Part shown: piece after piece, positions 5,855 to 9,829 of the stretch
How positions within the stretch are numbered: position 1 is the first letter of the stretch
Layout of the letters: each line of letters starts with the position of its first letter
Origin: Bacteroidaceae bacterium
GTDB taxonomy: Bacteria; Bacteroidota; Bacteroidia; Bacteroidales; Muribaculaceae
Reading direction: 5' to 3'
NCBI GenBank assembly: GCA_021768245.1
Contig: JAETNO010000048.1
Location: forward strand, 1-9,829
Length of the DNA: 9,829 nucleotides
Notes under the pieces: model-generated
Told to the model about the DNA's origin: nothing
The model's input: only the letters and a program-made list of their open reading frames with translations
Database searches by the model: none
Translations under genes and position numbers: made by a program

Positions 5855-5900
5855 TAACAAAAAGAACAATTCCAAGAAGATGGACTTGCTCTTTTTGTTA
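5855..5900. terminator. Likely bidirectional terminator hairpin between convergent gene remnants
   Basis: TAACAAAAAGA (5855-5865) pairs perfectly with TCTTTTTGTTA (5890-5900) across a 24-nt loop. The arm facing each gene end presents an A-run/T-run, as expected for a hairpin serving both the rightward kinase fragment (ends 5821) and the leftward gene ending at 5917. The large loop makes it weaker than a classic terminator. Confidence 0.45.
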
Positions 5901-5916
5901 ACGGTTGTGTGAAGAA

Positions 5917-6269
5917 TTAACTTACCTTTTGTCGATTGTCTGCATCGACTTGCACGACAATCATCTTGCGCTGTGGACGGTAAAGCAGCCATTTTCGAAA
6001 GGCTTCGGATTCCATGGTGCACACCCGAAACGATAGAGCGGCAATCATTGCCAAATTGTAGAAATCTCCACATTCGGTAAAACGATGGGTACAATACTCG
6101 CTCATTTGCTTCGTCTTGTAGATTGAACGAATATTGCTGTTGATGGCTGACACAAAACTCCGAACAGTCGCGCAATTTGCGATTGCGTCATCCAGACCGT
6201 TCCATCTGATGAAAGCTCGATGGTCACGTTCCCGTTTTCAATGCTCAATGAGCCGAATTCGTTTGTTAT
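5917..6269 (-). pseudogene. RhuM/Fic-N-like DNA-binding protein, broken by a one-base deletion
   Basis: Read leftward from about 6269, the frame gives TNEFGSLSIENGNVTIELSS then DGTVWMTQSQIARLFGV, and stops making sense at a TTTT run (plus-strand AAAA, 6154-6157). One extra T would restore FGVFVSAINSNIRSIYKTKQ and the remaining C-terminus (CTHRFTECGDFYNLAMIAAL, SEAFRKWLLYRPQRKMIVVQ) down to the stop at 5917. The WMTQxQIAxLFGV helix is the conserved DNA-contact motif of RhuM-like proteins and of a small family common in Bacteroidales mobile elements. The restored protein would be about 117 residues. No ATG is found at the expected start. The best position reads ATA (6267-6269), perhaps a mutated ATG. 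A promoter-like element lies just upstream. Either the gene is dead or the frameshift is a sequencing error. Confidence 0.65.
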
Positions 6270-6297
6270 GACTGTTTAGTTTTGTGGTTTACTGAAG

Positions 6298-6326
6298 CAA
6301 ATGTAAGAATTTTTTTATATTGCAAA
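6298..6326 (-). promoter_or_regulatory. Bacteroidetes-type promoter for the RhuM-like gene
   Basis: Reading leftward, TTTG (6323-6326) and TACATTTG (6298-6305) match the -33 (TTTG) and -7 (TAnnTTTG) elements of the Bacteroidetes housekeeping sigma factor, separated by 17 nt (about 19 is usual). Transcription would start near 6290, about 20 bp upstream of the inferred start. A short inverted pair TGTAAG/CTTACA overlaps the region. Confidence 0.55.
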
Positions 6327-6383
6327 AAGATTTCGTCTTACATGGAAGTTAATTCTGCTACCCAAAATGGATGGAGAGCTACT

Positions 6384-6998
6384 TTATTTGTACGATAAAA
6401 TAGCGATCTGTTGGGGGAGGAAGATCCTAAAAGAAGAATCAAGAAAGATATTATAGTTTCTTGATTTTTGGGTGCAAAATTGGGCGTAAATCTTATAACT
6501 ACTTGATTTACACCCTTGCTGGCGGTGCGTATGGGTCTTGCCCTTGAAAACATCGGGCAGCGGGACGGTCGTTCCGCACATATAGCCGTCTTCGGTAGTT
6601 CGCTGGTCGAGCTGCCGCAGGTCTACCGCGCTGCCGCGGATCGCTATGACCTGATAGAAGTCGATATTGGTCTGCTCCCAGCCCCACGACGAGTAGAGGA
6701 TGTCGCCGACACGGAGCGATTCGCGGAAAGCTGCAGCAGCCTTTTCCTGCGCCTCGTCATGGCGGCGGAAGCGCTCGGCCTCCTGCCGGATACGCTCCAT
6801 AGCCTTGTCGTATTCTTCCGGGGTGTGGGCCTTGTAGACATACCGGGGGGGGCGCTTCATCCCCGGTGTCCATGCCGCGATACAGCGGCCGTTACGGCCC
6901 TGAAACCGGACAAGCGAGATATTATAGATCAATTCGGGAGCGAAGCCCGTCCCTTGAGCGAGCCGCTCGGCATATTTGTTGATGCGATAGGTTTTCAT
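6384..6998 (-). CDS. Conserved conjugative-element protein of unknown function with a replaced C-terminus
   Basis: The 204-residue frame starts MKTYRINKYAERLAQGTGFA at ATG 6996-6998, sharing a 4-nt ATGA overlap with the gene upstream. Residues 1-155 are GC-rich in codon use and look like a small protein family common in Bacteroidales conjugative elements: a basic N-terminus, a helical KAMERIRQEAERFRRHDEAQ region, and the core VGDILYSSWGWEQTNIDFYQ then VIAIRGSAVDLRQLDQRTTE, GYMCGTTVPLP. After about residue 160 (position 6520) the sequence turns AT-rich and low in pattern (QFCTQKSRNYNIFLDSSFRI), which I take as read-through into foreign DNA across an attachment-like inverted repeat (6482-6515). 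The family role is unknown. The core is probably intact and only the last residues are affected. Confidence 0.7.
   Translation of the reverse strand: MKTYRINKYAERLAQGTGFAPELIYNISLVRFQGRNGRCIAAWTPGMKRPPRYVYKAHTPEEYDKAMERIRQEAERFRRHDEAQEKAAAAFRESLRVGDILYSSWGWEQTNIDFYQVIAIRGSAVDLRQLDQRTTEDGYMCGTTVPLPDVFKGKTHTHRQQGCKSSSYKIYAQFCTQKSRNYNIFLDSSFRIFLPQQIAILSYK
6470..6515. repeat. Attachment-site-like inverted repeat at the junction of AT-rich and GC-rich DNA
   Basis: GGGCGTAAATC (6482-6492) and GATTTACACCC (6505-6515) are inverted copies matching at 10 of 11 positions around a 12-nt spacer. A further partial direct copy, GGGTGCAAA, lies at 6470-6478. Paired 11-bp arms are the layout of tyrosine-recombinase core sites. 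The element falls exactly where the GC-rich gene at 6384-6998 turns into AT-rich sequence. No integrase gene is in the window, and the spacer is longer than the usual 6-8 nt. Confidence 0.45.
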
Positions 6999-7345
6999 TG
7001 TTTCTGAGATTTAAGATTTTTGGTATCTTCTTCGACGATTTGGAACTTGTCGGGGTTCCAGCCCTTTGCGACCAGTGCAGCCTGCGCGTCGATGACGCTC
7101 GGAAAGATGCGGCGCCTCTGCCGCGAAAAAGAGATGTATCCGACATAAATACGCCGCACAGGGCTTCTTTGATATTCGAGGTGGCAGCGGCACGGAACGG
7201 GCCGATAGTGCAGGAAGCCCCGCATGCGCAGCAGCAGGCCACGTTCGTACTCCTTGTCCCCGCGGCAGCGTTCCCACGCCTCGTATTTGTCGATGCCGTC
7301 GGTCAGCAGCGTGTAACCGACAGCCCGGTCATAGCGGGTTCGCAA
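6995..7345 (-). CDS. Hypothetical conjugative-element protein starting at TTG
   Basis: A leftward GC-rich frame of 116 residues runs from TTG (7343-7345) to a TGA at 6995-6997 that overlaps the next gene's ATG. The protein is basic. The first half holds AVGYTLLTDGIDKYEAWERC and YERGLLLRMRGFLHYRP. The second half holds IYVGYISFSRQRRRIFPSVI and AALVAKGWNPDKFQIVEED. I do not recognise a named domain. Both halves have coding character, so I keep the long form. The only internal ATG (MRGFLHY) would remove well-patterned sequence. The start lies a few bases after a terminator-like hairpin (7351-7376), so it either has its own promoter or depends on read-through. The 4-nt overlap with the gene at 6384-6998 indicates joint translation. 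Confidence 0.6.
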   Translation of the reverse strand: MRTRYDRAVGYTLLTDGIDKYEAWERCRGDKEYERGLLLRMRGFLHYRPVPCRCHLEYQRSPVRRIYVGYISFSRQRRRIFPSVIDAQAALVAKGWNPDKFQIVEEDTKNLKSQKQ

Positions 7346-7350
7346 TTAAA

Positions 7351-7376
7351 AGATCGCAGCTTTAGGGCTGCGGTCT
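7351..7376 (-). terminator. Rho-independent terminator-like hairpin for the leftward gene ending at 7403
   Basis: On the minus strand AGACCGCAGC and GCTGCGATCT form a 10-bp stem with one G-T pair around a 6-nt loop, followed directly by TTTAATT. This fits a terminator for the gene at 7403-8458. It sits only 5 bp from the TTG start of the next gene, so attenuation is possible. Confidence 0.6.
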
Positions 7377-7402
7377 GATTTGACAATACGTGAAGTGTCG
7401 TG

Positions 7403-8458
7403 TTATTTCGGATTGGTCGTGTTCCGGAGCTTCAATCCGAAATCGCCGCAGGCCGTACGCAGATCTTCGCTGAACTTGCTGCTCTCGCAATAATAATCAC
7501 CCATCCGTCCGGCCAACTCCTGCAAATCGCTGTCCGTAATCGTCGCAGTATCGTATCCGTGTCTTTCGAGAGCCGTACGGTTCAGAAAGGCGATGTCGAA
7601 CTCCGCATTCGGATCATCCTTACTCGGAACGCTTCGCAGTTTCTCGTCGGTGAATCGGTAAATCTCGTCGAGATACTCCTTTTCCGTCCAGTCCGTATTC
7701 CCGTGCCGCCGGGAGAACTCGTCGCCCCAGGCAATGAGCGTCGCGGCCGTATCGCGGGAGTTGTCCGAAGGCCGGAACTTCCTGCGCCCGGCTTCATAGG
7801 CGATATCGACCAGCGCCTCGGCATAGTCACGCAGGGACACATTGCCCGGAAGCGCTGCGGACTGCCTTTTCATAAAGGCAGTAATGGCCTCGGCATAGAT
7901 CCGAAGCTGCAAACGGTCGCGCTCCGCGGCGGCTTCGTCGCGGTTCAGCCCGAATTCCGGGGATTCATGGCCATCGAGGAAGTTCTGCAACTCGCCCAGC
8001 CGGAAAACGTCGTAGCACGTATGGTATTCCGGCAGGCAGCGTTCCACGAAATCTTCCGTAAGGTCGTTTGTCGTCTGCGGCGCAGCCTCGGCGGACGGGA
8101 TGAAGTCGTACTCCTCCAGCCATTCGACGATACTTTGCAGGGTATCGCAGGATAGATTTTCAAGCGCAAGCGGGAAATCATCTCCATCCCAGCCGTCCAT
8201 CAGGCAGACGGGCGTCAGCCCGTCCTCACAAAATTCGAGGGAGATTACATTGCGACAAAGGCCGTCGTATCCGATTGTAAGGGGCGACTCGTAATACTCC
8301 TCGTAGGCGAGGCCGTCCGTATCTGCCAGCCGCTCGCAGTCTGTCGCATCGGCCGAATAAGTTCCCAGGCGCCCTTGCCGGCTGGCGATGACCGAGCGGA
8401 TGACGCCGATCTGATAAGTGCGCAGTTTTTCGAGTGTTTCTTTGTTGTTCATAGTCAT
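7403..8458 (-). CDS. Large acidic hypothetical protein of a Bacteroidales conjugative element
   Basis: The 351-residue product starts at ATG 8458 (MTMNNKETLEKLRTYQIGVI); a second ATG two codons later is equally possible. It is acidic and soluble, with no signal peptide or membrane segment. The N-terminal third carries SPLTIGYDGLCRNVISLEF and LMDGWDGDDFPLALENLSCD, a pattern I associate, from memory only, with accessory proteins of conjugative transposons. The middle is helical (AAAERDRLQLRIYAEAITAF). The C-terminal 50 residues (TATITDSDLQELAGRMGDYY and onward) look like a short helical module that recurs in Bacteroidales mobile-element proteins. It starts 11 bp after the stop of the DUF4121-like gene, so the two are probably one transcript, ending at the hairpin at 7351-7376. 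Function unknown. Confidence 0.75.
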   Translation of the reverse strand: MTMNNKETLEKLRTYQIGVIRSVIASRQGRLGTYSADATDCERLADTDGLAYEEYYESPLTIGYDGLCRNVISLEFCEDGLTPVCLMDGWDGDDFPLALENLSCDTLQSIVEWLEEYDFIPSAEAAPQTTNDLTEDFVERCLPEYHTCYDVFRLGELQNFLDGHESPEFGLNRDEAAAERDRLQLRIYAEAITAFMKRQSAALPGNVSLRDYAEALVDIAYEAGRRKFRPSDNSRDTAATLIAWGDEFSRRHGNTDWTEKEYLDEIYRFTDEKLRSVPSKDDPNAEFDIAFLNRTALERHGYDTATITDSDLQELAGRMGDYYCESSKFSEDLRTACGDFGLKLRNTTNPK

Positions 8459-8469
8459 AGAGAATCAAG

Positions 8470-9300
8470 TTATTTATAAGAAAATTCCGGTCTGACGAAA
8501 TAGCAGACCGTGGTATGCCGCCCGTGATCCTTGACGAGTTTCACGGGCTGGGGCGCGTTGTAGATGCGCCGCTCGGAAACGGGAGCATCGAGCGCATCCC
8601 ACTCCTGCTGCAATACGGCGGTCTGCTCGTCCCGATAGCACCAGACGATGACGGATTTCGGGTCGGGAGCTGCGAATACGGTTCCTTCGTAATCGGAGAG
8701 AAACTGCCGGAACTCCTTCTCCGTCTGAAACGAAATACACTCGCCCCGGTAAAGATCACCGTTTCGGCACTCCGTATCCTTATAAAGGCTGATCTTGCGC
8801 CATTTCTCGGTGGAGAAATCACCATAGAGCGGATCGCCTTCCCGGAACTCCCACAGCGGAACCTCGGCGCAGAACCGGACGACTCCGTTGCCGCAGGCGC
8901 CGCAATGGCCCCAAGCACAGAAATCCCCCGGCACGCTTCCGGTCGGGTGCAACGCGTGCGGCGCCACGACCGTAAAAGGTCCTCCGCTGACCGAGCAGCC
9001 TATACCGCCGGCTGTCGCCCACACGAAAGGCACGTAAGGGCACAGGCAGATCGAGCGCGTTCCGTCTTCACGGACAGCCTCGATCAGGGCATTGCCGTAG
9101 AAGTCGCCGTGGCGCGTGGTATAGCGCACCCGGTCGCCGACCTGCGGGACACGCGGGTTACGGGTATGTTCGATCTGCCGCACCAGCTTATTGGCCATGT
9201 CCACGTCCTCTTGCGTCAGGTGGTGTTCATGGTCGTAAAGCGTATTCATCGGCCGCAGCGTTTCGCGGCTGTACCGATCTTCGGTTTTGGGTTGTTGCAT
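8470..9300 (-). CDS. DUF4121-like protein of a Bacteroidales conjugative element
   Basis: The protein is 276 residues from ATG 9300 (MQQPKTEDRYSRETLRPMNT), or 259 from the second ATG at 9249 (MNTLYDHEHHLTQEDVDMAN), where the conserved part begins. Typical segments are RVPQVGDRVRYTTRHGDFYG, ICLCPYVPFVW, GCSVSGGPF and FCAWGHCGACGNGVVRF; the Cys/His-rich HCGACGN stretch could bind metal. I match this from memory to DUF4121, a family found on Bacteroidales conjugative transposons, with no known function. No transmembrane segment is seen. It is followed by the gene at 7403-8458 after 11 bp. The upstream 75 bp to the ArdC fragment contain a hairpin. ATG 9300 is preferred for its A/T-richer upstream region, as ATG 9249 is preceded by a GC-rich hairpin-prone stretch. 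Confidence 0.75.
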   Translation of the reverse strand: MQQPKTEDRYSRETLRPMNTLYDHEHHLTQEDVDMANKLVRQIEHTRNPRVPQVGDRVRYTTRHGDFYGNALIEAVREDGTRSICLCPYVPFVWATAGGIGCSVSGGPFTVVAPHALHPTGSVPGDFCAWGHCGACGNGVVRFCAEVPLWEFREGDPLYGDFSTEKWRKISLYKDTECRNGDLYRGECISFQTEKEFRQFLSDYEGTVFAAPDPKSVIVWCYRDEQTAVLQQEWDALDAPVSERRIYNAPQPVKLVKDHGRHTTVCYFVRPEFSYK

Positions 9301-9318
9301 ATTGCTGATAATGAAAGC

Positions 9319-9340
9319 GCCGCGGCCCAAAGGTCGCGGC
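9319..9340. terminator. Short GC-rich hairpin between the ArdC fragment and the DUF4121-like gene
   Basis: GCCGCGGCC (9319-9327) pairs with GGTCGCGGC (9332-9340), 9 bp with one G-T pair and a 4-nt loop. No T-run follows on the minus strand (GCTTTCATT), so it may slow or partly terminate transcription from the gene upstream, or shape the mRNA leader. Confidence 0.4.
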
Positions 9341-9375
9341 ACAGGTTGAACAATCGTTTATATTCGGTTTCTGGA

Positions 9376-9693
9376 TCAGGCGGCTTCGGCCGGAATCGCT
9401 CCCGGGGTTGCCGGCTCCTGCTCTACGGCCAGCCGTTCGGAGATCATCCGCGCGGCACGGTTCACGTCCGTGAGGATGTCGAATAGGTAGGTCGGCTCTT
9501 TACGGAACTCCGCCAGCCAGTCCTTGATATAGGCGGCGCTCTCCTCGCGGGGTGTCGTGGCGAAGCCCAGCATCGCACCGCACAGGGCCGCCGTAAGTTC
9601 GGCGACCAGCTCCTCACGGATATAACCGGCATCTCCGTAGTAAGCGCCAAAAGGACGGTTCAGACGCTCCGCATGTCCCGTGCTGTGCGTGAC
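9376..9693 (-). pseudogene. C-terminal remnant of an ArdC-type antirestriction/zincin protein
   Basis: The leftward frame ends at TGA 9376-9378 and is open back to a stop at 9721-9723, without an ATG at a sensible place. It encodes THSTGHAERLNR, then YIREELVAELTAALCGAMLG, TPREESAAYIKDWLAEFRKE, and YLFDILTDVNRAARMISERL. This is the C-terminal part of the zincin-like metallopeptidase region of ArdC/DUF1738-type proteins carried by conjugative elements. Family members read HExxHSTGH. Here only HSTGH survives, preceded by unrelated ISDKV, so the catalytic HE dipeptide and the whole N-terminal ssDNA-binding domain are missing. The break is at about 9691-9693, exactly where the DNA turns AT-rich and a 20-bp palindrome begins. 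The fragment is not expected to be functional. It heads the leftward conjugative gene run, so upstream read-through has been lost. Confidence 0.75.
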
Positions 9694-9694
9694 C

Positions 9695-9714
9695 TTATCC
9701 GAAATTTCGGATAA
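9695..9714. promoter_or_regulatory. Perfect 20-bp palindrome with the HipB operator pattern
   Basis: TTATCCGAAATTTCGGATAA is its own reverse complement. It contains TATCC-N8-GGATA, the published recognition pattern of the HipB antitoxin-repressor. It begins next to the break in the ArdC fragment. It may be the operator of a HipAB-like or other Xre-type repressor gene lying to the right of the window, or part of a mobile-element end. Confidence 0.5.
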
Positions 9715-9720
9715 AATGGC

Positions 9721-9801
9721 TTATCCTAACTTTTATATTATTCCAACTAATCGTGCAATCGCCTGATATATAGACAGATTATCAGATAAAAGTTTGGATA
9801 A
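9721..9801. repeat. Imperfect inverted repeat related to the neighbouring palindrome
   Basis: TTATCCTAACTTTTAT (9721-9736) and ATAAAAGTTTGGATAA (9786-9801) are inverted copies matching at 15 of 16 positions, 49 bp apart. Both arms share the TTATCCnAA half-site with the palindrome at 9695-9714, giving four half-sites in about 107 bp. AAAAGTT also repeats directly (9788-9794 and 9807-9813). No reading frame is seen in 9724-9829. Confidence 0.6.
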
Positions 9802-9829
9802 TAATCAAAAGTTATTCGAGTTATTTTAA

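Noticed and set aside
5600..6175. Leftward frame of 191 codons
   Set aside because: It runs antisense through the clear kinase fragment and out of frame through the RhuM-like remnant. The lack of stops is incidental.
7400..9486. Long rightward frames (251 and 323 codons) opposite the GC-rich leftward genes
   Set aside because: They mirror genes with recognisable conserved segments on the minus strand, and their own products are Arg/Val-rich shadow sequence.
1..9829. CRISPR array, tRNA or rRNA genes
   Set aside because: No regularly spaced direct repeats and no tRNA or rRNA-like segments were found by eye on either strand.

Overview
The window looks like accessory DNA from a Bacteroidales gut bacterium. 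Alistipes or a relative would fit the GC-rich backbone, but the genus is an inference. The evidence is Bacteroidetes-type promoters (TAnnTTTG -7 boxes), GC-rich genes typical of Bacteroidales conjugative elements (a DUF4121-like protein, an ArdC-type zincin remnant, short conserved unknowns), and inserted blocks of more AT-rich cargo. It is a mosaic: composition changes near 125, 575, 5040-5610, 5830, 6510 and 9693, and several of these changes coincide with broken genes.

Region by region: 1-75 holds the start of a leftward gene that runs off the window. 118-477 is a GC-rich rightward ORF of unknown function, with a 10-bp tandem repeat near its start and a 15-bp inverted repeat just after it (520-566). 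761-3519 is a compact leftward three-gene operon that I read as a complete type II-short CBASS anti-phage system: Cap5 (HNH nuclease plus SAVED sensor), then a CD-NTase cyclic-oligonucleotide synthase, then a stand-alone E2-like conjugating protein. The genes are separated by 1 nt or overlap by 8 nt. 3612-5011 is a divergent rightward pair: a sigma-70 family factor, overlapping by 4 nt an uncharacterised protein that resembles, from memory, a module found at the C-terminus of some restriction-modification and other defence proteins. The 92-bp divergent promoter between the two units contains an unusually long inverted repeat (two 20-nt arms, 17/20 matched) centred on a perfect -7 box.

From 5012 to 6383 the DNA is largely wreckage. 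It holds a multiply frameshifted leftward gene resembling Bacteroidales large polyvalent-protein domains, the ATP-binding tail of a histidine kinase, and a RhuM/Fic-N-like DNA-binding gene with a one-base deletion. From 6384 to 9693 lies a leftward GC-rich run of conjugative-element genes. It is broken at both ends: the most downstream gene has a foreign C-terminal tail next to an attachment-site-like inverted repeat (6482-6515), and the most upstream gene is an ArdC-type protein that loses its catalytic HE dipeptide at 9691-9693. AT-rich DNA after that carries a perfect 20-bp palindrome of the form TATCC-N8-GGATA, the classic HipB operator pattern.

How the genes work together (inference): on phage infection the CD-NTase makes a cyclic nucleotide, Cap5 binds it through SAVED and cuts DNA, and the E2 protein conditions the cyclase by conjugation. 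The sigma factor and its coupled partner share a symmetrical promoter region with the operon and are good candidates for controlling it. That sigma/partner/CBASS arrangement is the most interesting part of the window.
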